Source of the DNA: Saprospiraceae bacterium
GTDB lineage: Bacteria > Bacteroidota > Bacteroidia > Chitinophagales > Saprospiraceae
Assembly: GCA_021604865.1 (NCBI GenBank)
Contig: BQJU01000018.1
Span: forward strand, 1-64,000
DNA: 64,000 nt
Direction of reading: 5' to 3'
Part shown: positions 53,981-63,443 of the stretch, piece after piece
Numbering within the stretch: the stretch's first letter is position 1
Layout: the number at the start of each line of letters is the position of its first letter
The notes under the pieces: generated by a model
Databases searched by the model: none
Told to the model about the DNA's origin: nothing
What the model saw: the letters and a program-made list of their open reading frames with translations, nothing else
Program-made: the position numbers and the translations under genes

Positions 53981-54451
53981 ATGGATACAAAAAAATATTT
54001 TGGTGTTTCTGGCTTAATGGATCTTTTTCGGCGAACCTTTGATGGAGAAGCATGGCATGGACCATCCATAATGAAGGTGCTTCGAGCTTTTCCGGTGACG
54101 CAAGTTAATGCCAGAGTAGGTGAAAGTCACAGCGTTATTGAACTGGTGGAACATATTACCGCCTGGCGGAAATTTGTCATAGAGCGGTTGCGTGGGAAGA
54201 AAAATTTCGAGTTGACAGAGTTGGAAAATTTCAGACCTCAGGAAGGAGCAAAGGATAAGGAATGGGCAGATGCCCTAGCCGGATTGGAGGATTCACAGCT
54301 GGAATTATTGGAATTGTTGCAGGATTTTCCTGGAAGTGAGTTATCTGAGCTGGTTGATGGTAGGTCTTATCCTTATTATGTATTGTTGCATGGATTGATT
54401 CATCATGATCTATACCATTTGGGGCAGATTGTTTTACTTAAAAAGGTATAA
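53981..54451 (+). CDS. DinB-family (DfsB-like) protein
   Basis: This is a 156-residue cytoplasmic four-helix protein from the ATG at 53981 (MDTKKYFGVSGLMDLFRRTFDGEAWHG); the frame open upstream overlaps the hydroxylase gene. Metal-ligand histidines are in HSVIELVEHITAWRKFV and LHGLIHHDLYHLGQIVLLKK, the DinB pattern. Together with bshB1 it could be a bacillithiol-dependent transferase; that is inference. Confidence 0.88.
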   Translation: MDTKKYFGVSGLMDLFRRTFDGEAWHGPSIMKVLRAFPVTQVNARVGESHSVIELVEHITAWRKFVIERLRGKKNFELTELENFRPQEGAKDKEWADALAGLEDSQLELLELLQDFPGSELSELVDGRSYPYYVLLHGLIHHDLYHLGQIVLLKKV

Positions 54452-54652
54452 GGGCAGGTTTGGAGGCCAATCATACGCTTGCGCTGAAGCTTTCTCCGGG
54501 CGTCTGCGCCATAGGCTTGCCGACGGCGATGCAAAGCCGTCGTCCAAATAAGAAGGTCTAAATATAAAGATTGCCCAACTACGATGAAGTAGTCAGGCAA
54601 CCCAAAACCGATTTAAGTACGACTTAATGTGTTTCAGGTAGTGAAATATACA

Positions 54653-54819
54653 CTTAGGGGTCAGCGAAGAATAACTTACCCATTTGATGCGGCTCTTTTG
54701 CCACCAGCCGTCGTTACTCAAATCCTTGCGTAGTAGTGACTATGCGCGGTTTTCGCGCCTAGGTTGGCGGCAAAATAGCTCACCTGAAACAGACAACTTA
54801 TTCTTTGCTGACCCCTAAG
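54653..54819. mobile_element. 167-bp inverted-repeat element (MITE-like) after the RHS gene
   Basis: Terminal 22-bp inverted repeats CTTAGGGGTCAGCGAAGAATAA (54653-54674) and its complement (54798-54819) match at 21 positions. Inside, TTTTGCCACCAGCC (54696-54709) pairs with GGTTGGCGGCAAAA (54762-54775), and GCGCG/CGCGC (54744-54758) forms the centre. There is no coding frame. It lies in the 453-bp gap between the convergent DinB and RHS genes. A miniature transposable element or a bidirectional structured terminator would both fit. Confidence 0.6.
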
Positions 54820-54904
54820 GGAGTTCAAGATTACATCCAGCAATTATAATGTATAAAATCGAGGCTAAGTTGAACAGACCAGCCTTCTTGATCCCTGACC
54901 CCTC

Positions 54905-57900
54905 CTAATTCACCACCCGCCGCACCGGCCGCCGCTGCCGCCGCTCCCGCAAAGGCTTGCGCTTCAATGTGCGCTTCAGCTTATTTTCCGCAATCAACTG
55001 CTCCACCGTTTCCCCCTTGGGTAATTTCAGCTGAATGCCGCCACCTTTCTGGTCAAACCAGGCCGCAATGGTTCCCTTTTTGGTCCAGATTGGTTCAGTA
55101 ACTTCATATTCAAAATAAGGTTTGAGGGAAAGGGTACCTGGTGCCAGGGCCCGCTCCTCATAAGGCGTACCTTTGGGCGAAAGATAGCTTCCTTTTTCAT
55201 AGCCAAAACGGGAAAGCATGGTGCCGGCAGGAATCAGCTCCCAATGGGTATCAGTGCCTGTAAAACCTTCATTGGGTGGCCAGACGATAGTAGATGTAAA
55301 GGCGCCGGTAGCGGAGGTGGCCGTGCTGTTTTGATTGCGAACAGGCCGCCGCTTCCGCTTTACGGTTTTGAGTACGGAGGGCAATTCACCCTCCCGGCCA
55401 TCCTGATCGATATAAACAACCGGATTCTGGAAGGTGTAGGCATACGGACTCCACTGCGCATAGTCGGTAGCCAAAGGGTCTACACTCTGCCACAGACTGG
55501 TAGTCGCATCATAATAACGGGCACCGTAATAATAGAGTCCCGCTTCTGCATCCAATTCCTTTCCATTAAAAAGGTAGTGTTGCTGTGTTGTTGTGCTTGT
55601 TTCTGATACAAATACCTGTCCACTAGGAAAGTATTCTGTATGTTGCCTGACTTCCCCGCTGTAATCGGTGATATAAGCACTGCTACCGAGGTGGTCACCA
55701 TGGTAATAAAATTGTTCCGTTTCAATAAAGACACCATTGCCCTCAAAGCCATAACCGCCGCCCACATTGGCATTGCTCAGACTGTCTGGAAACCAGGTAG
55801 GCGGACCTGGAGGACCATTCGGATCAGGCGGACCTGGAGGGCCTGGCCAACCAATAGGTGCAGATAAATATGGGCTATTATTTACCGGAATATTTAATGG
55901 ATTTCCCGTGTACGCTGGCTGCCCGTAATACCCAGGCATAGTAGGAGGGCCGGGCGGAATGCCCAATGCAGTATAATATTGCCGTAGGGATTCAATGAGT
56001 TGTTGCAGGCGTAGGGTATAGTTCAGGCCACCGGCACTGATACCACGACTGGGCCAGAATTTATTGTTGAATTTACCGGTGCCACGTTTACTGAGGATAC
56101 GCTGACCTTCTATGTAGTAGTGTTTAGTGAAGCTGAGTTCCTCAGCCGTCATAAATGGACTCACATAAGCCGTATAATTGTCCTTGTGATTGATGGCTCC
56201 GGCAGGGGCGCCGTCTACAAATACCCCTTGCATGCCACCATGACTTTTGATCGCCCGATTGCTCTGGGCATCATAAGTATATTGACTGATGTAACCATTA
56301 TCTGAAACACCAACCAGACGATTCTCTTCATCCCATATTTGCTGACGGTAGTCAAAACTGGCGGCTTCTCCACGGTATCCCAATTGGTTGCCATTGCCAT
56401 CAAATTGAAAGGATTTACCGCCTACTTTTGTAGGGGAATGCGGTCGGCTACCTTCATATTCAAATATAAAATCAAAAGTATTGCTACGGACCTCCTCCCC
56501 ATTACTGCGATGGGTTTGGGATTTGCGTTTCAGGTTGTTGAGGTTGTCATAAGTTAGTAGCTGGGCGTAGTCCTCCTGATGGTCCATGCCTTGCCAGCTG
56601 CCGGTAGCCTCAATCATACGGTACAACTCATCATAAACATATTGATGCTGGCTTGGCCCTCCGAGGTCATCCGGAGTAGCGGTATTGCGAATGGAGAGGA
56701 TATTACTCATCACATCGTAGGTATAATCACAATCCAGGATAGTCTTGCCACCGGCTTTTAGTACGGTCATCTTATCCAACCGACGGCGGTCAGCTTCGTA
56801 CTTATAAGTGTTTTTTGTGCCGTTGCCATAAGCTAAATAGACACGATCTTCAAATTTATCATACCCGATTTGTGTTACATAATCATACTGGTGGCCCAGT
56901 TTCTCACCCTCCATTTTTTGTAGATTCCCTGCCTTGTTGTAATGGTAATTGACGATTTCACCATCTGGATATACCATCTGCTGAATACGGCCCCAGGTAT
57001 CATAAGCTGCCTCAGAAACGAAGGTCCTTACATTGGCTTCATTGATCAGGATGGTACGGATGGTTTTGACCACCTCGCCCTGTACGTCATAAAAATACTC
57101 TTCCCCTCCACTGGCATCTTCCCGCAGCCATACCTTACCGGTACGATTGTATTCAGCCCCGGCTCCACCATACTGCAATTTTACCTGATTTTGTACATTT
57201 TTAGGGTAGTCAATTTGTACCAGTCTTTCATAATCATAAGTGTAATGAATGGCCCCCTCATTAGGGATGGTGGCCCGGATATTACCAGTAATGGTTTGTA
57301 CCAGATTATCCGCCAAATCGTAAACATTCTCAGTGGTTCCCTCATCAGGATGATGGACTTTGGTTATTCGTCCCAGAGGGTCATATTCATAAATGGTTTC
57401 ATTGCCTTCATGGTCGGTAGTTGTCAGTAATTCATCAATGGCATTATATTGAAAGTTGGTCCAAATTTCTCCCTCCGGGCCATACTCCACCAAAGCCCGG
57501 GTACGTCCACGTACATCCTTGTAGGTGTCGCGTCGATTGTCCAGCCCATCATAGAGGGAGGCCAGAAGAGCTGCCTGCCCAGACTGGTCTTGTCCGATGC
57601 TATATTCATAATGACTTTCGGAGTTGTCTGGCAACTGTATATTTACCAGACGATCCAATACATCGTAAGTTGTTAGCGTGGGAGATACCGGATCAACATA
57701 ACCGCTAAAAATTTCAGCGGAGGCAAGCGATTCTGTCCCTGGATAATGACTGCGTACCGGACGCCCAAAGGCGTCATAAAAGTCTGCCCCGGAAACGGTC
57801 ATCACCAGCTGGTCAGCCTGGCCGGCACCACTAAAAAGGGCGGTTGTTTTTTTATTTTGAACTGCCCGGCCCAGACCATCTACAAATTGAAGCAATACAA

Positions 57901-60900
57901 TATCTTCCCCGGTTTCGGGATCATAATGACGGGCTTTGGTATAAGCGGGAACTGTTTGGCTTTCATATTCAAATGTTATGGTATAAGGTAAGCCTTCCGC
58001 CAATTCATAAGGTCGCGTGATCGTAAATATCCGGCCCCGGTCATCAAGAGTATATTCCGTACGTTGGCCATTGATATCCGTAGCTTCTAATAATTTGCCA
58101 GAAATGGGATCATAACGGCTTTGTGAGGTATAGCCGTAACTGTCTGTAGTCTGTTCCAAATAGGTATTCAATTCCTGGTCATAGGTAAAAGAATAGACCA
58201 TTCGTTGGCCCTGTTCATTGGCCGGTTGGGTGAGGGTAATCAGGTTGCCAAACGCATCATACGTCATATCTGTATCCGCACTGCTGCCATCCGCCAGAAA
58301 ACGATGAAGGGTCAGTACATTGCCATAAGCATCTATTACGGAGGTTTGCTTTCGCAAAATGCCATCACTACCGGCAATTTCTTCCGTTTCCGGAATATTT
58401 TTTAGATAAATATCATCCGGTTCATGGTAAGTGATCGTTGTGATTTTGAGGTCTTCCGGACTGCCATCCCCATAGTCTGTTGTAAGGATTACATTGCCAT
58501 AAAGGTTGTATTGATAGGTTATCCGGGACTGTAAACCCGCTGACGATTCGCCTTCATAATACAAATTGGCTGTTTCAACCAGGGCGGGAAATGCGGTGCC
58601 AATGTCGCTAGTTGAAAGGGCTGGAGCGAGATCACTTCCGGTTTCAACATCTTTTAAGCTATAGCTATATTGCGTTTCCGTGAATTTATTGCCCACAGCA
58701 TCCTGCACGAATTCGGAAAGTAGTAGTCCTTTATTATAAAAGTTGGACTGATCGTATGTAGCTACAAAACTTCGATATAATTCATCTCCATTTTCCGTGT
58801 CCAACTGATCTTCAATGACTGTTTCAAACCCATAAAATTCTCTTTCATGGCGGTCGTAATAGCCATTGTTATACCTAAAACGACTTTTGATAAGATCGGC
58901 ACCATCACCCGGCAAGCCATCATTTATCTCAGCTGTACTCATCACCCATTTGCCGAAAGGCAGCCCCTGATCATTGCCCACAAGTTCATAATCTATGCTA
59001 AAAGAACTGCCCAGTGGCCGTTTTACTTCACGCAAGAGATTGGTTTTTCCAATAGTAGAGATTTTTACCTTCAACTCACCATCGGCAGCGGAACGCAAAT
59101 GATCGGGAAAACCATCCCCATTGATATCGGTCATTTCGGTTAAAACCCTACTTACCCCCTGTCCGATAGAAGTACTCGGATTAATACAAACCCGGACAAA
59201 AAAGATGGGAATACAAATGGTAAAGGCCGCATTCGCGGATTCGGCAGTGGCATCGCCTTCATCGAGCCGTTCGCCACCTGTCCAGCGGATCTCAGCACTA
59301 AAGCTATTGCCGGTATTGAGGCTAACCCAAACAGCCGTATCATCCCAACGGACCCGATCGATTAACCCATCGCCATTTACGTCCTGGAAGCCGGAGGTTG
59401 AATGATTGTCGGTACGCGACATGCTCACGCCAGCTGCAATGCTGTTGTTGGCATAATTGATACCAAAACCGCCACCATAATCCGTACTTACTCCTTTGCG
59501 GATATCTGTAAAACCCCAGTTTTCCAAGGCCCCAAAACGGTAGCCGTAGTTGAGAGCCACCCGACCATCTTTATAGACCTTGTCAACCAGTCCATCGCCA
59601 TTGATGTCAAGCCATGAGTGTTCCGTTTCATCATTGTCAACAGTGAAATTGCCACTGATACCGGCACCGGTCTTGGCAGAACGGGTAGCAGCCTGTGACT
59701 TTTTGCCTGTTTTTTTTACTTTGGATTTCACCCTGGAACTGCGGCGGTTGGACCCTTTGCCACTAGAATCTCCAGCATTGCTAGGACTGGAATTGACAAA
59801 GGCGCCACCCAAAGTTACTCCGGTGGCTTCGCTATGGGAAACGTGATTGCCGAAACTATAGGGAATGGCTTGCCGTAATAATCCGCCGCGCGAGTCGGTA
59901 TATTGAATTTTTGTGGTGCTGACGACATCGGGGTAATCATCCCCGTTGAAATCAATGACATCCAACAAGCTTTTGGAATCATTCCAGGCATGGCTGGCAC
60001 CCAGGCTTCCCGGCCCTGCCGATAGCCCTCCGGCAACGGCATGAATCTTGGCTTCGGAAAGCAGATTGGGTGCGCTGGCACCAATGCCTGTACTAGTCGT
60101 AGGGGCTAACAGAATGTCGTCTTCACCCATACGGGAACTACTGATGCGGTCGGCCTGCAGATACGTCAGTTCATCATATCCCCGCCAGGATTCCGTTTTT
60201 GGGTCGGCATAAAAAAGGATAAAATCCGCTTGGGTCGGATCGCCAAGACTGCCCAAATCATCGGCATCTTCAATATCTTCCAGATCGGAGGAGTCGATTT
60301 CTATTTCGGGAATTACAAGCAGGTTTTCCATAATGGGTTGATTCGCTCGTTCCCGGTTGCCATTGTAACCAAATTGGCCCCAACCCCGATATTGTGGTCC
60401 GAACAACAAATCATCTTCAGAACGACCCGAGTAGAGGCCTGCGGAAACTTCACTGCTGATGCTATCAAAAGTCACTTTAGCGGTAATTCCTTGCAGGGCG
60501 GCTCCCAGCTCAATCGAACGGGTGTGGTATTCAATAAATAAAGTATCTCCCAAAATCAGGCTGTCAGTAATAATAGGAGACAAATCCGGCAGATTACCAT
60601 TGGTAACCTCAAAAGTAGTTTTGGCAAGAAGCCGTGAGAATCCCTTAACGGAAAGGGTCACAAAACCATCGGGCAAATTACCATCATTGGCAAAATCGTC
60701 GGGTAAGGCAACCGTAAGTGGTAAACTATCAGGAACAATCCAGCGGGTGGGTTTTTCCCAGGGTTGGCTATACATGGCATAATCAACCGCTGGACAAAAA
60801 CTAAGCAAGTGTTCGCCATTTGCCCCCATAACCGGACTTCCATCGTCGGCGGACGTGTAATAAACGAGTGGCATCCAGTTAATGGCTGGCCAATCAATAT

Positions 60901-63412
60901 TGGTGGTGGAAATAATCCGGAAAATTAACTCGTCATTTTCGGCAATAGTGACGTCTTCAAGGTTGATGGATTGATTGACGATAGAATCCCAGGCAAAGTC
61001 CTCCATAAAAATCACCTGATCATCGTTTTTAAAAATGGCTAGTTTAAGACTGTCTGTAGTTGCCGGTTTGGAGAAAATACCTTCTATGCTAATTTTTCCA
61101 TCCAGGGGCATAACGACTGATTGGCAGGATGAGAGCAGAAAATCCTCCGATGCCTGGAATTTGAAAACGGCCTTATTATTGGCATCAATTAGTTCCTGGT
61201 CTTCATTGATATAGGTGATTTCAGGATCCCAATAAACCTGGTCATAAGCACCGTCAAAGATGGACTGAACCCGAAAATAAATGTGATCTCCCTTATTTAC
61301 GGTTAAGGCATCTACATTAGCCGGTGTAATGGCATTAAAATTATCGGGTTCAATATTGGCAGACCACAGGGAATTTCCATTGCGCTGAATGGCTACCCGG
61401 ACGCCATCACCACGGGTATAGGACTGGCCTTCGGGACTAGTATCTTCCAATAGGCGTACCGGCGCATTGATGGCAATGGTACCGGTGCAAGGGGCCTCCC
61501 AGGATCGTACCACATCGTGCAGTGGCGTCTGATCAATCAGGGCTTCCTGTTCGGCAGGATCAAAGGTGATGAGGTTGCTGTCTAGTGGTTCCCCCACACT
61601 AATAGGGCTTGGCGTATCGGCGCTACTCAATGTAAAAACTGGATCTCCATCGCTATTGAGGTGATTGAAATACACCTTACCCCGATAGGCGATATCCATT
61701 AATTCATCCCCGTTAAAATCCGAAAAATAACATTCGGTGGTACTTTTTAAGGTCGTATTGTCATACCCGACAAATACCGGAGTGATATTGGCTTCAAAGC
61801 CAAATGAGGTAATGCTGGTTTTAATAGAACTAAAACGGTTGATGCCAAGAACAGGATGTTTGCCGCCAAACCCAAACGTGCCGTTTCCAGCGAGGTTGGG
61901 GCGGTACCACAAGGCATCCCCTTCCCGGAATACCTTGTCTGGCAAGCCATCACCATTAAGGTCGACCATTGCGATTAGACCTTCGGCACTTGAATTGCCG
62001 AGTGCAAAATTGCCGCCAACGGTAAATTCCTTGCTTACCAAACTACCAATGGGCCCAAAAGTAGCGGCAGAACCACCGGTGAAACTACTCGAACTGGAAC
62101 CGCCCAAGGCTGAGGTCTTGCCTTCAAAAAGAGGAACTGGATTCACAAAATCCACCTCTACCTGGTCAGAAGCAATGTCCCATTGTTGTTCGGCACCAAA
62201 TGGCTGATAGGCGCCATCATAACGTACCTCATCGTAATAGTTAAAGTCGTGGCGGTAAAATACCGCTCCATTCCGATCCAGCTCACTGATGGATGACAAT
62301 AGCGTTTTGTAAAATGCGCCTTCCTGGTAGGTCAATTCATAACTTCGAACCAAGCTATTATCCTTGCTGATTTCAATACGTCGCAATCGATCAGCCTGGA
62401 CCCTTTTAAAGCCCAATCGCGCATCGATGCTGATGTCTTTTCTAAGGCTTTCGCCCAATTGGCGATCCCGGATAAAGGTTACCTGAAAAGGCCCTTCGGT
62501 TGCACCGTTGCCGGTGTAAGTGACTCGATCGGGATACAGCTGATACCCTGGCACATTACTGACCGCTAAACCATTGTCTGTGACCTGAGTGTAGCTGTAC
62601 CGAATAAAATTATCGTACACATCACGTGATTCGACCAGGGCCCAGTGAGCGATATTGCCGGATGGATCTCGCAATACTGCTTCGTCCATTACTCCGGAAT
62701 CAGGTAAGCCTCCATAATAATGACGACTGCCGTCCCTATTTAAAACCTCCCACCAATATTGTTGTGGCTGATCGCCGTGGCGGATAATTTGAGAGAAACT
62801 GCCTTCCACACGCAGGTGGAAATTTAACGCCTCACTTCTGGGGCGGATGGGACCACGGTGAGCTACCGGACTGAGTTGTGCCCCATTTAGAAGGTAAGTT
62901 TCCGTCTCATTTAAAGGATCAAAACGAGGGACACCCCAGCGGGTATCAATGGTGATATTGGGCAAATCTAAGTCCCAACCAAGTCCAAGCCAGCCATTGT
63001 TGCCTTCATTGCTATAGGTGATGGCGAGGTTGGGCTGCATCTCTTTCCGGCCTTTTGGCAACTTTAGAGGGAATTCAGTTTCAGCCGTTCCCCGCACATT
63101 GGCAGCAGGGGTAGGAATGAGAATAATGCCAGCCGTAGGATCAGCTGCCTGGAATCCTTCAATGTGGTTGGTCGTATATCCCATCGGGCCTGATGGCTCG
63201 GGTAGGGGAGGATCGGTAGGGGAGAATTGTTTGATTTCCAACTCTGGGAGTTGAGGCGTTGTCACTGAAGGGAGAGGTTGTTTGTCGGAAGCAACAGACA
63301 ATTCCGTTTTTGAAGGTTGACTTGCCAGAAAAAGGGAGAGGTAGTTGTTACCGTCAAGCAACCACCAGTTCAAGATGATAATCAGACATAAAAAGATATA
63401 TTTCGACTTCAT
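54905..63412 (-). CDS. SpvB/TcdB/RHS-repeat polymorphic toxin with C-terminal TNT (NAD glycohydrolase) domain
   Basis: This is a 2835-residue exported or surface toxin. An N-terminal hydrophobic signal lies at 5-20. An SpvB/TcB-type region is at about 87-400 (GFQAADPTAGIILIPTPAAN, YSNEGNNGWLGLGWDLDLP). FG-GAP/VCBS repeats (DLNGDGLPDKVFREGD, DINGDGLVDKVYKDG, DVNGDGLIDRVRWDD) lead to a TcdB middle part (RYNNGYYDRHEREFYGFE). YD/RHS repeats run from about 1650 to 2450, then a Pro-rich spacer, and the RHS core at about 2569-2676 (HGDHLGSS, GLYYYGARYYDATTSLWQSVDP). The tip (about 2709-2812, DNA 54977-55288) matches TNT: WPPNEGFTG, LSRFGYEKGSYLSPKGTP, EERAL and catalytic-Gln motif GGGIQ. A basic tail follows. 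The shell should encapsulate the NAD-cleaving tip. No immunity gene follows. Confidence 0.93.
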   Translation of the reverse strand: MKSKYIFLCLIIILNWWLLDGNNYLSLFLASQPSKTELSVASDKQPLPSVTTPQLPELEIKQFSPTDPPLPEPSGPMGYTTNHIEGFQAADPTAGIILIPTPAANVRGTAETEFPLKLPKGRKEMQPNLAITYSNEGNNGWLGLGWDLDLPNITIDTRWGVPRFDPLNETETYLLNGAQLSPVAHRGPIRPRSEALNFHLRVEGSFSQIIRHGDQPQQYWWEVLNRDGSRHYYGGLPDSGVMDEAVLRDPSGNIAHWALVESRDVYDNFIRYSYTQVTDNGLAVSNVPGYQLYPDRVTYTGNGATEGPFQVTFIRDRQLGESLRKDISIDARLGFKRVQADRLRRIEISKDNSLVRSYELTYQEGAFYKTLLSSISELDRNGAVFYRHDFNYYDEVRYDGAYQPFGAEQQWDIASDQVEVDFVNPVPLFEGKTSALGGSSSSSFTGGSAATFGPIGSLVSKEFTVGGNFALGNSSAEGLIAMVDLNGDGLPDKVFREGDALWYRPNLAGNGTFGFGGKHPVLGINRFSSIKTSITSFGFEANITPVFVGYDNTTLKSTTECYFSDFNGDELMDIAYRGKVYFNHLNSDGDPVFTLSSADTPSPISVGEPLDSNLITFDPAEQEALIDQTPLHDVVRSWEAPCTGTIAINAPVRLLEDTSPEGQSYTRGDGVRVAIQRNGNSLWSANIEPDNFNAITPANVDALTVNKGDHIYFRVQSIFDGAYDQVYWDPEITYINEDQELIDANNKAVFKFQASEDFLLSSCQSVVMPLDGKISIEGIFSKPATTDSLKLAIFKNDDQVIFMEDFAWDSIVNQSINLEDVTIAENDELIFRIISTTNIDWPAINWMPLVYYTSADDGSPVMGANGEHLLSFCPAVDYAMYSQPWEKPTRWIVPDSLPLTVALPDDFANDGNLPDGFVTLSVKGFSRLLAKTTFEVTNGNLPDLSPIITDSLILGDTLFIEYHTRSIELGAALQGITAKVTFDSISSEVSAGLYSGRSEDDLLFGPQYRGWGQFGYNGNRERANQPIMENLLVIPEIEIDSSDLEDIEDADDLGSLGDPTQADFILFYADPKTESWRGYDELTYLQADRISSSRMGEDDILLAPTTSTGIGASAPNLLSEAKIHAVAGGLSAGPGSLGASHAWNDSKSLLDVIDFNGDDYPDVVSTTKIQYTDSRGGLLRQAIPYSFGNHVSHSEATGVTLGGAFVNSSPSNAGDSSGKGSNRRSSRVKSKVKKTGKKSQAATRSAKTGAGISGNFTVDNDETEHSWLDINGDGLVDKVYKDGRVALNYGYRFGALENWGFTDIRKGVSTDYGGGFGINYANNSIAAGVSMSRTDNHSTSGFQDVNGDGLIDRVRWDDTAVWVSLNTGNSFSAEIRWTGGERLDEGDATAESANAAFTICIPIFFVRVCINPSTSIGQGVSRVLTEMTDINGDGFPDHLRSAADGELKVKISTIGKTNLLREVKRPLGSSFSIDYELVGNDQGLPFGKWVMSTAEINDGLPGDGADLIKSRFRYNNGYYDRHEREFYGFETVIEDQLDTENGDELYRSFVATYDQSNFYNKGLLLSEFVQDAVGNKFTETQYSYSLKDVETGSDLAPALSTSDIGTAFPALVETANLYYEGESSAGLQSRITYQYNLYGNVILTTDYGDGSPEDLKITTITYHEPDDIYLKNIPETEEIAGSDGILRKQTSVIDAYGNVLTLHRFLADGSSADTDMTYDAFGNLITLTQPANEQGQRMVYSFTYDQELNTYLEQTTDSYGYTSQSRYDPISGKLLEATDINGQRTEYTLDDRGRIFTITRPYELAEGLPYTITFEYESQTVPAYTKARHYDPETGEDIVLLQFVDGLGRAVQNKKTTALFSGAGQADQLVMTVSGADFYDAFGRPVRSHYPGTESLASAEIFSGYVDPVSPTLTTYDVLDRLVNIQLPDNSESHYEYSIGQDQSGQAALLASLYDGLDNRRDTYKDVRGRTRALVEYGPEGEIWTNFQYNAIDELLTTTDHEGNETIYEYDPLGRITKVHHPDEGTTENVYDLADNLVQTITGNIRATIPNEGAIHYTYDYERLVQIDYPKNVQNQVKLQYGGAGAEYNRTGKVWLREDASGGEEYFYDVQGEVVKTIRTILINEANVRTFVSEAAYDTWGRIQQMVYPDGEIVNYHYNKAGNLQKMEGEKLGHQYDYVTQIGYDKFEDRVYLAYGNGTKNTYKYEADRRRLDKMTVLKAGGKTILDCDYTYDVMSNILSIRNTATPDDLGGPSQHQYVYDELYRMIEATGSWQGMDHQEDYAQLLTYDNLNNLKRKSQTHRSNGEEVRSNTFDFIFEYEGSRPHSPTKVGGKSFQFDGNGNQLGYRGEAASFDYRQQIWDEENRLVGVSDNGYISQYTYDAQSNRAIKSHGGMQGVFVDGAPAGAINHKDNYTAYVSPFMTAEELSFTKHYYIEGQRILSKRGTGKFNNKFWPSRGISAGGLNYTLRLQQLIESLRQYYTALGIPPGPPTMPGYYGQPAYTGNPLNIPVNNSPYLSAPIGWPGPPGPPDPNGPPGPPTWFPDSLSNANVGGGYGFEGNGVFIETEQFYYHGDHLGSSAYITDYSGEVRQHTEYFPSGQVFVSETSTTTQQHYLFNGKELDAEAGLYYYGARYYDATTSLWQSVDPLATDYAQWSPYAYTFQNPVVYIDQDGREGELPSVLKTVKRKRRPVRNQNSTATSATGAFTSTIVWPPNEGFTGTDTHWELIPAGTMLSRFGYEKGSYLSPKGTPYEERALAPGTLSLKPYFEYEVTEPIWTKKGTIAAWFDQKGGGIQLKLPKGETVEQLIAENKLKRTLKRKPLRERRQRRPVRRVVN

Positions 63413-63443
63413 TTTTTCGGGATTTAAGCGGTTTTGCGATGGT

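Noticed and set aside
54403-54600. Candidate immunity gene for the TNT toxin
   Set aside because: The frame overlaps the end of the DinB gene antisense, has no plausible fold and is not adjacent to the toxin stop.
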